Of a stretch of DNA of 64,000 bases, positions 8,028 through 16,748 are shown piece by piece. The position numbers and the translations under genes are program-made. The DNA comes from VFKU01 sp964620045. GTDB lineage: Bacteria; Hydrogenedentota; Hydrogenedentia; Hydrogenedentales; GCA-2746185. The stretch spans positions 8,712 through 72,711 of the forward strand of contig CAZUJL010000022.1 of assembly GCA_964620045.1 (NCBI GenBank), in the 5' to 3' direction. Below the pieces are notes generated by a model, which saw only the letters and a program-made list of their open reading frames with translations, was not told the origin of the DNA and made no database searches. Each line of letters begins with the position of its first letter. The first letter of the stretch is position 1.

Positions 8028-9740
8028 CTATTGTTCCAATGACGGCAATGCAACGGCACCGTTTGGACGAACCAAAAAGCGTTCGTGAGCATGCTGAACT
8101 GGTGTAACGCGATAACCCCGCAACGGAAGGGCGGGACTGCCACTTACATCTACATATGGCCAGAACAAACCGGACTCACTTTTTGAGTCTGATACCAACC
8201 GGCCTTCGCGATCCGTGGTAGCGATCACTTCACTCAACGGCAATGTGCGTTGCAGGTAGATTGATTTGTCGCCTCGCCGTACAATCCAGATGATTCCAAG
8301 TTGTGGCTGGTCGGTTTGTTTTGGCATGACATAGGATCCATCGGATAGTTCGATGAGCCAACCAATCGTTCCGTCTGGTTTTATAAGAGGCTGTCTCGCT
8401 CTTGCGGATATTGGAAATACCACTTCATCGGCAGGAACGGGCCTTACGCCTTGCGCGTCTCGATACGGCCATATGTCATATTCGAAAGGCAGTGTTTGGT
8501 GCTCGGATTCTTCGAGATCGACAATGCCTGTGGATCGAATCGAGGCATATCGGCCGTTCTCCAATTTGCCACTGTGCTCAAGAACAAGCTCGTTGTCATC
8601 TAAATAAGAAACCAGATAATGAGCGTCGCCGACTTGAACGGTGTCGCGAATACCAACAAGTTCCCCATGTTTTCCTAAATATGCTCTTGAAAGCAGGTAA
8701 TTTCGGCTCCAAGAGAGACTGATGATCCCAGGATGCAAGCGCGTTGGCGTTTGCGACATGTATCGTCCGGCGTTCATCCATTTAGCGACAGGCCGAGGCG
8801 GCAAGGCTGCTCCAACTTCGCTAAGACTGGCTACGGCGAAAGCAATGCGGCTCTGTTGGCATGTAGGTTCCACTTCATCCACTAGTGGCGAGTTGGTGAG
8901 GTTGCGTAGATTCATTCCAGCGACGGACGTCGAGTAGATGTCGAAATCGCCAGCGCGATCTGACGCAAACAGGACCGACTGGCCATCTGGAGACCAGACT
9001 GGATCCCTGTCTTCACCTGGATGATCTGTGATTTGCGTTATCTCGCCCGTAGAAGGATTCAGAATATAGATATCGCCGAAGCCGAGTGTGTTTCCACGTG
9101 CAACAATACGAGTTCCGTCTGGTGACCATGCGGGTTGAGTTAGGAAAACAGATCTCTTTATGGAAATTGGTGTCAGCCCCTCTTTATTTGCGTGTGAAAG
9201 AACATATGCTCGTTTGCGTTCTTCCATTGATATAGTGAGGGAGGAAACAATCAGCTCAGAAGTCGTTGGGGAAATGGCTGGATCAAACACCGGGATTGAT
9301 GCACTCACCATCAGTAATGGAGCACCACTCGTCAAACTCTGACCCATTACCACTGCATCACGTATGCTTTTGCCCATGGACACGAAGGCTATACCTCCTC
9401 CATCCGGTGTCCAGACGGGCTTTATCTCGTTACTTTCGGCATCTTTCGTAAAACGGCGGTTGTCCGATCCGTCTATGTTCATCAGCCATATGTCGAAGCC
9501 ACGGCCATCGTCGCGGGCGTAGGCGATTTGTTTGCCATCGGGGGACCAGGCAGGTTGCTGTACGATGGATTTTCCGTCGGTGAGGCGGACGCGATTGGTG
9601 CCGTCGTCGTTCATGGTGTAGATGTCGTAAACGTACATTTGCTGCGCGGCGGCGAGTTGCGCGAGTTGGGCGTGGGCGCGCGGCAACAACGTAGCGGACG
9701 CCAGAATCACAAGCGGAAACAAGGATTTGCATAGTCGCAC
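8028..9740 (-). CDS. Secreted TolB-like beta-propeller protein
   Basis: A 570-residue protein with a signal peptide (residues 1-24, ending AHA). From about residue 35 to 300 there are at least five blades of the TolB/WD40-like PD40 type. Each carries a PAWSPDGKQIAY-like core followed by a DIWLMNIDGS- or DIYILNPSTG-like strand. The C-terminal 270 residues are beta-rich and unrecognised. The start is a GTG at 9740 preceded by AGGTAGGGGG; no ATG fits the frame. It is the first gene of an operon with the metalloprotease and probably acts as a periplasmic or extracellular binding partner. Several blades are lower in GC than neighbouring genes. Confidence 0.75.
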   Translation of the reverse strand: MRLCKSLFPLVILASATLLPRAHAQLAQLAAAQQMYVYDIYTMNDDGTNRVRLTDGKSIVQQPAWSPDGKQIAYARDDGRGFDIWLMNIDGSDNRRFTKDAESNEIKPVWTPDGGGIAFVSMGKSIRDAVVMGQSLTSGAPLLMVSASIPVFDPAISPTTSELIVSSLTISMEERKRAYVLSHANKEGLTPISIKRSVFLTQPAWSPDGTRIVARGNTLGFGDIYILNPSTGEITQITDHPGEDRDPVWSPDGQSVLFASDRAGDFDIYSTSVAGMNLRNLTNSPLVDEVEPTCQQSRIAFAVASLSEVGAALPPRPVAKWMNAGRYMSQTPTRLHPGIISLSWSRNYLLSRAYLGKHGELVGIRDTVQVGDAHYLVSYLDDNELVLEHSGKLENGRYASIRSTGIVDLEESEHQTLPFEYDIWPYRDAQGVRPVPADEVVFPISARARQPLIKPDGTIGWLIELSDGSYVMPKQTDQPQLGIIWIVRRGDKSIYLQRTLPLSEVIATTDREGRLVSDSKSESGLFWPYVDVSGSPALPLRGYRVTPVQHAHERFLVRPNGAVALPSLEQ

Positions 9741-9764
9741 GATATTGCCCCCTACCTGTACTAC

Positions 9765-9793
9765 ATTAGTGATCAGTTATTCAGAAATGTCAA
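9765..9793 (-). promoter_or_regulatory. Candidate sigma-70 promoter of the TolB-like/metalloprotease operon
   Basis: Read on the minus strand, a perfect TTGACA (9788-9793) is separated by 17 bases from ACTAAT (9765-9770), 25 bp before the GTG start at 9740. The -35 is perfect and the -10 matches four of six. The remainder of the 9741-9979 gap shows nothing else convincing. Confidence 0.5.
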
Positions 9794-9979
9794 GGTGATG
9801 GTTAGAATATCCGTTACACGCGGAGGGTTGCAGATTTGGCGGGGCGGTAGTTTCGTGCTAAGTTCTTAGCGTGTCGACGTTTATACGATGGAATGGGCGG
9901 CCATTTGTAACCCTTTCGGGGGAATTGCTCACTATTTGTACAGAGTGGCATGCGTTGAGCCGTTTAGGCCGAGGCGGTC

Positions 9980-10540
9980 GTGGATTCGGTTAGTGGCGAG
10001 GACCGCCGGGACATTGAGGCGAGCCTGCGCGGCGATGAGCGCGCGTATGCCCGGCTGGTGGATCGTTACCAAAGTTTAATCGCAGCGCAGATGTGGCGTT
10101 TCACGCGCGATCCTGTAGTTGTAGAGGAGCTCGTGCAGGAGGCGTTTGTCGAGTGTTACCTCGGCTTGGCGAAGTTTCGCGGGCAGTCGCCGTTTTTGCA
10201 TTGGATTCGGCGGATCGCGACGCGGGTCGGGTATCGGCATTGGAAGATCAAGGCGCGCGACAAGCGCAAAGAAGATGCGTTGGCGCAGGAGCCGCGGCCG
10301 GACGTGCAAGCGCCGGCGGACCCGGCGCCGGCGGAAGCGGCCGCGTGGTTGCAAGGGATCTTGGCGCAGTTGCCGCCGGAAGATCGGTTGGTGCTGACGC
10401 TGCACTATTTTGAAGATTTGGATATGAACGGCATCGCGCAGCGGATGGGTTGGACGCGATCGCTGGCGAAAGTGCGCGCGTTTCGGGCGCGGAAGCGCCT
10501 GCGCGCGCTGTTGAAGGAGGCAGGGTATGACGAATTTTGA
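9980..10540 (+). CDS. ECF-family RNA polymerase sigma factor
   Basis: A 186-residue protein with region 2 at about residues 18-85, including the VEELVQEAFVECY helix and a FLHWIRRIA segment. Region 4 is at about 123-180, with LPPEDRLVLTLHYFEDLDM and the recognition helix around MGWTRSLAKVRAFRARKRL. It should direct polymerase to a set of stress or envelope promoters. The start is a GTG with only a weak ribosome site. Its last 14 bases overlap the next gene, a small single-span membrane protein that may be its anti-sigma partner. Confidence 0.9.
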   Translation: MDSVSGEDRRDIEASLRGDERAYARLVDRYQSLIAAQMWRFTRDPVVVEELVQEAFVECYLGLAKFRGQSPFLHWIRRIATRVGYRHWKIKARDKRKEDALAQEPRPDVQAPADPAPAEAAAWLQGILAQLPPEDRLVLTLHYFEDLDMNGIAQRMGWTRSLAKVRAFRARKRLRALLKEAGYDEF

Positions 10541-10811
10541 TTCACACGATACGCAATCGCGCGATCCGTTGGCGTCGATTGCGGCGCGCGCGCGATTGGA
10601 GCCGGCGCCGGCGGTCGATGTGACGGCGGCGGTGTTGCGCCGTCTGCGCGTGGTCTCGGCGGCGGATGCGGTCGAGCGGCCGATGCTGTGGCTGGCGGCG
10701 GGCGCGTTTACGGCCGCGGCGATCATCATGTTCTTCGCGATGCCGTACATCAGCGGCGCGCTGGATCCGTTGACGGAATTCATGGCCGAAGGGACCTCGA
10801 CGGTTATCTAA
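10527..10811 (+). CDS. Small single-span membrane protein, putative anti-sigma partner
   Basis: A 94-residue protein with a cytoplasmic N-terminal half and one membrane helix at about residues 52-74. It has no zinc-binding HxxxCxxC motif of the classical ZAS anti-sigma domain. It overlaps the sigma gene by 14 bases with GGAGG in front of its ATG, so translation is coupled. The anti-sigma role is inferred only from position and topology. Confidence 0.7.
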   Translation: MTNFDSHDTQSRDPLASIAARARLEPAPAVDVTAAVLRRLRVVSAADAVERPMLWLAAGAFTAAAIIMFFAMPYISGALDPLTEFMAEGTSTVI

Positions 10812-10817
10812 GGCCGC

Positions 10818-11396
10818 ATGAGCAACGACGTCTCCCAACAGACCGCGCCGGAAGGCGCACTGCCGATGCCGCGCCGTTCCCGCATGAAGGCCTTTATGCT
10901 GGGGACGGTGTTGCTGCTTAGCGGCGTGGTGATTGGCAGCGGGCTTACATTGATCGGATTGAACCGCCGCGCGCAGGAGTTTCGCCAGCGGCCGGACATG
11001 TTTTCGAACCGCATTCTGTCGAAGATGGAAACGGATCTGGAACTGACCAAGGAACAGAAGTCGGAACTCAGCAAGATTTTCAAAGCGGCGCGCGAAGATC
11101 TCGACGACGTGCGCCGCCAGCATCGCGTTCAGGCACAGGCGTTCTTCCGCGATTTCCACGATCAGGTTGCGCAAGTGTTGACTGTGAAGCAGCAGGGTCA
11201 GTGGGAAGAATGGTGGAAGCGCGCGAGAGAGCGTGCGTTCCAGGAACGCGGCGGTCCCGGTGGTCCGAGCGGACAGGCTGGTCCCGGCGGACAAGGCGGG
11301 AAGCCGAAGCCGGAGAATCAAAAAGAAGGCGGGAAGCCTGAAAAGGCACCGCCACCGCCGAACGATCAGGCTCCTCCCCCGCCGCCGGAACAATAG
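10818..11396 (+). CDS. Membrane-anchored Spy/CpxP-like periplasmic protein with proline-rich tail
   Basis: A 192-residue protein with a basic N-terminus and a signal-anchor helix at about 24-46. A helical region (about 60-135) carries LTKEQKSELSKIF and a matching second helix, resembling the LTxxQ helices of Spy/CpxP-type proteins that sense envelope damage. The last 55 residues are low-complexity GGPGG and PPPP sequence. It starts 7 bp after the putative anti-sigma gene, completing a sigma, anti-sigma and envelope-sensor operon. The family call is moderate because no strict LTxxQ is seen. Confidence 0.65.
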   Translation: MSNDVSQQTAPEGALPMPRRSRMKAFMLGTVLLLSGVVIGSGLTLIGLNRRAQEFRQRPDMFSNRILSKMETDLELTKEQKSELSKIFKAAREDLDDVRRQHRVQAQAFFRDFHDQVAQVLTVKQQGQWEEWWKRARERAFQERGGPGGPSGQAGPGGQGGKPKPENQKEGGKPEKAPPPPNDQAPPPPPEQ

Positions 11397-11399
11397 CGC

Positions 11400-12236
11400 G
11401 TGCGTGTTCTGATCGCGGGCTGCGGGTACGTAGGGTGCGGATTGGGCGAGCGGCTTGCGCGCGAGGGGCATACCGTAGTCGGCCTGCGACGCGACCCCTC
11501 CGGTTTGCCTTCGTCGATCACTCCGTGTGCCGCTGATCTTTCTGAACCAGATTCCCTGCGCACGTTGCCGGGGCCCTTCGAGGTTGTTTTTTATACCGCC
11601 GGATCCTCGGGGCACACGGACGACGCGTATCGCACGGCGTATGTCGCTGGATTGCGGAATGTGTTGGACGCGATCGGTCAACAAACCACACCACCGAAGC
11701 GCGTGATCTTTACGTCGTCGACGGCGGTGTATGCGCAGACGGATGGCGGCTGGGTCGATGAGGATTCGCCCACGGTGCCGGACGGCTTCAGCGGGCGACG
11801 CATGCTGGAGGCGGAACTACTGCTTGCGGCGAGTTCACTCGAAACGATCGCGGTGCGCCTGGGCGGGATTTATGGTCCGGGGCGCACTGGGTTGATTGAT
11901 CGCGTGCGGCGCGGCGAGGCGCGGCGCGAAAAAGATCGCGTGCGCTACATCAATCTGATTCATCTCGAAGATATTGTCGGTTCGCTTGTTCATTTGATGA
12001 CTATCGATCGGCCGCAACGCGTGTATCTCGGTGTCGACGACGAGCCGCAGGAATACAACGCGCTCGTCGAATGGCTGGCGGCGCGGCTGGGCGTGCCTCC
12101 TCCCCCATTTTCAGACGAACCACAAACGCGCGGCCGCGCGGCGCACAACCGGCGCTGCTCAAACCGGCGACTGCGCGAGAGTGGGTATGCATTCACGAAA
12201 AGCAGTGCCCGTATTGGGTACGCCGCGTTGCTTTAA
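11400..12236 (+). CDS. NAD(P)-dependent epimerase/dehydratase family protein (YeeZ-like)
   Basis: A 278-residue atypical extended short-chain dehydrogenase. The N-terminal Rossmann motif GCGYVGCGLG is at residues 7-16. A VIFTSSTAVY segment supplies the serine region, and LGGIYGPGR at about 155 is typical of the SDR-a family of YeeZ. The usual YxxxK catalytic pair is not evident, so activity is uncertain. It starts with GTG three bases after the preceding stop and so belongs to the sigma operon transcript. Confidence 0.75.
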   Translation: MRVLIAGCGYVGCGLGERLAREGHTVVGLRRDPSGLPSSITPCAADLSEPDSLRTLPGPFEVVFYTAGSSGHTDDAYRTAYVAGLRNVLDAIGQQTTPPKRVIFTSSTAVYAQTDGGWVDEDSPTVPDGFSGRRMLEAELLLAASSLETIAVRLGGIYGPGRTGLIDRVRRGEARREKDRVRYINLIHLEDIVGSLVHLMTIDRPQRVYLGVDDEPQEYNALVEWLAARLGVPPPPFSDEPQTRGRAAHNRRCSNRRLRESGYAFTKSSARIGYAALL

Positions 12237-12393
12237 TTCAGGGCAACAAAAACCGACGCCCCTGTCGAAATTATCGCCGATACGCATTTCCGGCACTTGA
12301 CTAAATTTGCTCGGCGGTCCAGAGTGGTCGGGGTAGTACATAGGTATAGAACAGTGATCCGCCTTCGATGAAGGGGAACTTGGGAGACCTACT

Positions 12394-13743
12394 GTGAAGC
12401 TGCGATCCACGATGGGATGGTGTGCGGGATTTGCCGCGCTGACGGTGACGATCGGCGCGTGGGCGGCGGATGCTCCCGACGGCGCGCGGAAGATCACGTT
12501 TACGAAAGACATCCTGCCGATTCTCCAGGAGAACTGCCAGGAATGTCACCGGCCGGGCGGCGACACGGTCGCGGGCGTGGGCGCGCCGATGGCGTTGATC
12601 ACGTACGACGAAGTGCGGCCGTGGGCGAAGGCGATGGCCGAGAAAGTGACGGCGAAGGAAATGCCGCCGTGGGACGCGACGGACGCGACGCACGGACTAT
12701 TCGTCAACGAGCGCAGCCTGTCGGCGGAGCAGATCGATACATTCGTGAAGTGGGCGGCGAGTGGCGCGGCTCGCGGCAACCCGAGCGATGCGCCGCCGGT
12801 GAAAGAATTGGCGGACAACGACGGCTGGGTGATGGGCAAGCCCGATCTTGAAGTTTATTTGGAAGACCCGTATTGGGTGAAAGACGAGATTGTCGACATT
12901 CAACCGATGTTCCAGATCAAGATTACGAAAGAGATGCTGCCGGAGCCGCGCTGGATTCAGGCGGCGGAGTGCCGCCCGGCGACGTCGATGGTGCATCACA
13001 CGTTCAGCACCGTAACGGCGCCCGCGGTGGAAGGGCATCCGGAGGAAATGTTTGCGCTGGTGTCCGCGGCGGCGGGTGAAGATCCGCAGCAGTTCCCGGA
13101 CGGTTTCGGCAATCTGCTGCGGCCGGGTTCGGTGGTGAATATTTCGATGCACTACCACAAGGAGCCGGGACCGGGCACGGGCAAGTGGGACCGCTCGGGC
13201 GTGGGCATCAAGTTTTATCCGAAGGGCCGCGAGATTGAGCACAAGGTGAACTGGGGCCCGATCGGCGACAACGGCATCGGGAACGCGGGCTTCGAAGTGC
13301 CGCCGAATCACGCGAGCTGGCCGGTGGGCTGGAGCGGAACCTTTGATGACGACACGCTGCTGCTGTCGCTGCACCCGCACATGCATTACCGCGGCAAGAG
13401 CATGACGTACACGGCGTATTACCCCGACGGCACGACCGAAATGCTGCTCGACGTTGACCGGTATAACTTCGCGTGGCAGACGATTTACTTCTATAAACAA
13501 CCGAAGCTCATTCCGGCGGGTACGCGCATTGACGCGATCGCGGTGTTTGATAATTCGGAAAGCGCGAAGGCCGCGTGGCCGGAGATCGATACCTCGCAGC
13601 CGGTGCGGTTCGGCGAGGCGTCGACGGACGAGATGATGATCCCGTATGTGTCGTGGACGCATGCTGACCCGGTTGCGGGGCAGGCGTATCGCGACAAGAA
13701 CATGGCGCACCGCAAGCGGGTGCTGACGGAAGGCGTGGAGTAA
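12394..13743 (+). CDS. Cytochrome c - type II copper, ascorbate-dependent-type monooxygenase (copy A)
   Basis: A 449-residue exported protein (signal peptide 1-25). The heme site is CQECH at 48-52. The remainder matches the two-domain copper fold of peptidylglycine monooxygenase and dopamine beta-hydroxylase. The first copper has H201-H202 (MVHH) and H253 (MHYHK). The second has H329 and H331 (PHMH) with methionine 414 or 415 (DEMM). All six ligand positions are therefore filled. Such enzymes hydroxylate an aliphatic or benzylic carbon using O2 and two electrons, here presumably delivered by the fused heme rather than ascorbate. The substrate is unknown. The gene starts with GTG and is followed by a strong terminator. 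Copies B and C lie 4-5 kb downstream. Confidence 0.8.
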   Translation: MKLRSTMGWCAGFAALTVTIGAWAADAPDGARKITFTKDILPILQENCQECHRPGGDTVAGVGAPMALITYDEVRPWAKAMAEKVTAKEMPPWDATDATHGLFVNERSLSAEQIDTFVKWAASGAARGNPSDAPPVKELADNDGWVMGKPDLEVYLEDPYWVKDEIVDIQPMFQIKITKEMLPEPRWIQAAECRPATSMVHHTFSTVTAPAVEGHPEEMFALVSAAAGEDPQQFPDGFGNLLRPGSVVNISMHYHKEPGPGTGKWDRSGVGIKFYPKGREIEHKVNWGPIGDNGIGNAGFEVPPNHASWPVGWSGTFDDDTLLLSLHPHMHYRGKSMTYTAYYPDGTTEMLLDVDRYNFAWQTIYFYKQPKLIPAGTRIDAIAVFDNSESAKAAWPEIDTSQPVRFGEASTDEMMIPYVSWTHADPVAGQAYRDKNMAHRKRVLTEGVE

Positions 13744-13765
13744 GGTTGCTGGTCAACGAGAATTA

Positions 13766-13798
13766 CGCGGCAAACCTTCGCGGTTTGCCGCGTTTTTT
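13766..13798 (+). terminator. Rho-independent terminator after copper monooxygenase A
   Basis: A perfect 11-bp stem CGCGGCAAACC / GGTTTGCCGCG with a TTCGC loop is followed by six T. It separates copy A from the diheme cytochrome gene. Confidence 0.9.
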
Positions 13799-13894
13799 GT
13801 CCGTACACTCGGATTGAATGCGGATGGGTGTTGATACCGGCCGGAAGGTCGCGATATCGTGTTGCGGCTGAGTTCTGGAGGTCATTCCCGGTCT

Positions 13895-14641
13895 ATGAAG
13901 TACGCGATGTTGTTCGTGTGCGCGGCGAGTTACATTTTGTCAGGCGCGGCGGTGGCGGCCGAGCCGCGTCAGCCCGGCGAGAATGCCGAGGCGGCGGCGG
14001 TGAAGAATCCGCACGAGGCGAATGAGCAGTCGATTCAACAGGGTAAGCTGCAGTATGAGCGCTACTGCGTGACGTGCCACGCGCTGGACGGATCGGGCAA
14101 GACGGACATGACGGAGATGCTCGATGTGCCGCCGCAGACCTTTGCGGACAACGAGTGGAAGTATGGCAAGACCGATGGCGAGCTGTTCAGCGTAATCAAG
14201 GATGGCGGCCAGAACGGCATGCAGGGTTTCGTCGGCAAGATTCCCGACGATCGGATTTGGCACGTGATTAATTATATCCGGACTTTTTCGAAGGCGGGTG
14301 AAGGCGACGCGGGCGCGGCGGTGGCGGAAACGGACGTGCCGGAGAACCCGATCGCGACGTCACCGGAATCGGTGGCGCTGGGCAAGCAGTACTACGCTCG
14401 ATTCTGTGTGAAGTGCCACGGATTGAATGGCCGGGGCGATACGGAGATGCGCGAATTTTTGAGCACGCATCCGAGTGATTTTACGGATGGCGAGTGGAAG
14501 TACGGCAACAAGGACGGCAATATTTTTAACGTCATCAAGAACGGCACCGAATACGACATGACGGCCTTTAAAGACACCGTGGACGACGAGAAAATCTGGC
14601 ACATGGTGAATTATCTTCGGAGCTTCGAAAAGAAAAAATAG
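13895..14641 (+). CDS. Periplasmic diheme cytochrome c
   Basis: About 248 residues with a signal peptide (1-21, ending AVA). There are two repeated cytochrome c domains of about 95 residues, with heme sites CVTCH and CVKCH. Each is followed by a DGEWKYG-type segment and an IWHVINYIR or IWHMVNYLR helix carrying the distal part of the fold. The internal duplication is obvious. It should ferry electrons in the periplasm. ATG 13895 has GGAGG upstream and gives a clean signal peptide; an in-frame ATG at 13859 is less likely. It lies 31 bp before the Tat-exported ThDP enzyme and is probably its co-transcribed redox partner. Confidence 0.85.
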   Translation: MKYAMLFVCAASYILSGAAVAAEPRQPGENAEAAAVKNPHEANEQSIQQGKLQYERYCVTCHALDGSGKTDMTEMLDVPPQTFADNEWKYGKTDGELFSVIKDGGQNGMQGFVGKIPDDRIWHVINYIRTFSKAGEGDAGAAVAETDVPENPIATSPESVALGKQYYARFCVKCHGLNGRGDTEMREFLSTHPSDFTDGEWKYGNKDGNIFNVIKNGTEYDMTAFKDTVDDEKIWHMVNYLRSFEKKK

Positions 14642-14672
14642 CGCTTCGGGGCGCTGGCGGAGGACAGACACG

Positions 14673-16625
14673 ATGAGCGGAAAGCGCACGGAAAAACAAT
14701 CCAAGCCATCGAGCGAAAGCCGGCGTGACTTCATCAAAACCGCGGCGCTCGGCGCGGGTCTGTCGGCATTGGCGGGCGGCGCCGCAAAAGCAGCCACTCC
14801 AGAAACGGGCGACCACGCAATCTCGCGTCCGCAACAGTTCACGGACCTGGCGTCGGTGCCACCACCGGATGATTTTGCGTTTCCCGCGTCGGGCGCGCAG
14901 ATTTTTGCCGAGGCGTGCAAGAAAGAGGGACTGGCGGCGCTGTTCTGCTGCCCCGGCAACTACAGCATCATCAGCGCGCTGGCGAATGCCGGCATCCCGA
15001 GTTTCGGCGGGCGCACCGAGGGTCCGATGTGCTCGGCGGCGGATGCGTTTATCCGCGTGACGGGCGAGATCGCCGCGGCCTCGGGCACGGAAGGTCCCGG
15101 ATTCACGAACATGATTTGCGCGATTGCGGCGGCGAACTCCTGCCGCACGCCGTTGCTGGTGCTGGCGAGCAACATGTCGCTGCGCGGCGATGACACCGAG
15201 CGCAACTTGCAGCGCGGCTACCAACAACCGACGACCGAGGGCATCAAGAAGTACGGCAAGCGCATTGTGACGAAAGAGCGCGTGCACGAATACGCGGGCT
15301 ATGCGTTCCGCCAACTGAAGACGGGGGTGCCGGGACCGGTCCATCTGGATTTCGTGGAAGAAGCCGCGGGACGCGAATCGACGATCGAGAGCGCCGCGGA
15401 TCTGGACGCGTACTGGGGACTTGAGCAATACCGGACGATGGCGCGGCCGCATCCGGATCCGAAAGAGATTGATCGCGCGCTCGATTTGATTAAGCAGGCG
15501 CAACGTCCGCTCATTGTCGCGAGCACGGGCGTGTTCTACAGCAAGGCGTGGGACGCGCTGAAGGCGTTTGCGGAAAAGGCGCAGATTCCCGTGGCGGAAT
15601 CCGGCCCGACCCGCGGGCATTTCTCGGACGGTCACCCACTCTCGGCGAGCACGGCGCCGACGGCGATTTACAGCGTGGATTTGGCCATCTTCGTCGGGCA
15701 GTACTGCATGCCGAGCGTGGGCGAGTATCCGTTTGACGTGAACTGCAAATACATTCGCATCGAGCCGGAGGGCCGCGACATTGGCCGCAACATTCCGATC
15801 GATGTGGGTATCGTGAGCTGCGAGAAGGCCGCGCTCGAAGCGCTGGCGGACAAGTGCCCCGCGATGAAGCACGATGCGTGGGTGGCGGAAGTGGCCGCGG
15901 CGCGCGAGGCGTTTGAAAAAGAAAACGACGAGCACTATGCGCTCGGCAAGGGCTACACGGATGCCGTGCACCCGGCCGTGATCGCTACGGAACTCGCGAA
16001 CTTCCTCTACAAGGGAAAACTGCCGCCCGATCAGACAACCGTGGTGTCGGGTGGGTTCGGCATTGCAAAGTACACGCGGCGGCGGCTGCGCGCGTTCCGT
16101 CCGGGCCAGATCTGCAACGGCGCCTATCAGTACGGATCGATCGGGCCGGACGTGGGCTATACCTTTGGCGTGGGCGTGGCGAAAGACCTGGGCGTCGGCG
16201 TGCAGAAGCCGTATCAGGGCGGGCCGGTGGTGGCGGTCACGGGTGACGCGGGCTTTGCCTATTCCGCGTTTGAGATCGACACGATGGCGAAGTATCGAAT
16301 TCCGGGCATCGTGATCGTGTACAACAACAATGCGTGGGGCACGTGGGCGGGGTATTCGAAGATGCCGCGTGCCGGCCACATCCATCTGTTCCAGGAAAAC
16401 CTGCGGTACGACAAGGTGGCCGAGGGTCTGGGCGGACACGGCGAATATGTGACGTCGCCGGATCAGTTCACGCCGGCGCTGGAGCGGTGCTGGCAGATCG
16501 CGGTGAGCGAGCGTAAGCCGTGCGTGATCAACTGTCAGGCGAAAAAGGAATTCTGGATCGCGCGCGAGTACGCACCGGGCATGCTGGGCCAGGTCGAGCC
16601 GGGCGCAATGTCCTACAACCACTAG
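14673..16625 (+). CDS. Tat-exported thiamine-diphosphate-dependent enzyme (acetolactate synthase-like)
   Basis: A 650-residue protein with a twin-arginine signal (SRRDFIKT at 16-23, hydrophobic stretch to about 40). The body has the three-domain ThDP layout. The N-terminal pyrimidine-binding domain has the activating glutamate in RTEGP and a GTEGPGFTN loop. A central nucleotide-like domain follows. The C-terminal pyrophosphate-binding domain carries a GDA-to-NN motif (GDAGFAYS ... VYNNNAWG). The superfamily decarboxylates 2-oxo acids or ligates and cleaves 2-hydroxyketones. Export is unusual because ThDP is a cytoplasmic cofactor, but Tat carries folded, loaded proteins. Its neighbour, a diheme cytochrome, suggests oxidative decarboxylation with electrons passed to cytochrome c. 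The substrate is unknown. Confidence 0.85.
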   Translation: MSGKRTEKQSKPSSESRRDFIKTAALGAGLSALAGGAAKAATPETGDHAISRPQQFTDLASVPPPDDFAFPASGAQIFAEACKKEGLAALFCCPGNYSIISALANAGIPSFGGRTEGPMCSAADAFIRVTGEIAAASGTEGPGFTNMICAIAAANSCRTPLLVLASNMSLRGDDTERNLQRGYQQPTTEGIKKYGKRIVTKERVHEYAGYAFRQLKTGVPGPVHLDFVEEAAGRESTIESAADLDAYWGLEQYRTMARPHPDPKEIDRALDLIKQAQRPLIVASTGVFYSKAWDALKAFAEKAQIPVAESGPTRGHFSDGHPLSASTAPTAIYSVDLAIFVGQYCMPSVGEYPFDVNCKYIRIEPEGRDIGRNIPIDVGIVSCEKAALEALADKCPAMKHDAWVAEVAAAREAFEKENDEHYALGKGYTDAVHPAVIATELANFLYKGKLPPDQTTVVSGGFGIAKYTRRRLRAFRPGQICNGAYQYGSIGPDVGYTFGVGVAKDLGVGVQKPYQGGPVVAVTGDAGFAYSAFEIDTMAKYRIPGIVIVYNNNAWGTWAGYSKMPRAGHIHLFQENLRYDKVAEGLGGHGEYVTSPDQFTPALERCWQIAVSERKPCVINCQAKKEFWIAREYAPGMLGQVEPGAMSYNH

Positions 16626-16657
16626 CTTACTTTCTTTTCGACTTACTTTCTTTTCGA
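16626..16657 (+). repeat. Two direct copies of a 16-bp repeat
   Basis: CTTACTTTCTTTTCGA occurs twice head to tail directly after the ThDP gene stop. It is followed by an imperfect inverted copy (GAGAAAAGGAAGTAAG). Confidence 0.8.
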
Positions 16658-16688
16658 GAAAAGGAAGTAAGCAAAGAAAAGCCGTTGT

Positions 16689-16720
16689 GGGTGGCGCGAA
16701 TGCGCCACCCATTTAATTTT
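16689..16720 (+). terminator. Rho-independent terminator after the ThDP operon
   Basis: A perfect 9-bp stem GGGTGGCGC / GCGCCACCC with loop GAAT is followed by ATTTAATTTT. Confidence 0.75.
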
Positions 16721-16748
16721 GTGATGGGGATTTGCGAGTACGATTCTT

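Noticed and set aside
9901..9935. GTAACC followed by a GC-rich stretch as an ECF-type promoter for the sigma operon
   Set aside because: It resembles some ECF -35 elements, but no convincing -10 at the right distance was found, so it was not annotated.
12697..13710. A minus-strand frame of 337 codons opposite copper monooxygenase A
   Set aside because: Antisense shadow with arginine/histidine-rich composition; the sense strand has complete heme and copper motifs.
14568..16712. A 714-codon open frame on the minus strand opposite the ThDP enzyme gene
   Set aside because: It is arginine/histidine/alanine-rich with no domain, and is the antisense shadow of a clearly coding GC-rich gene.
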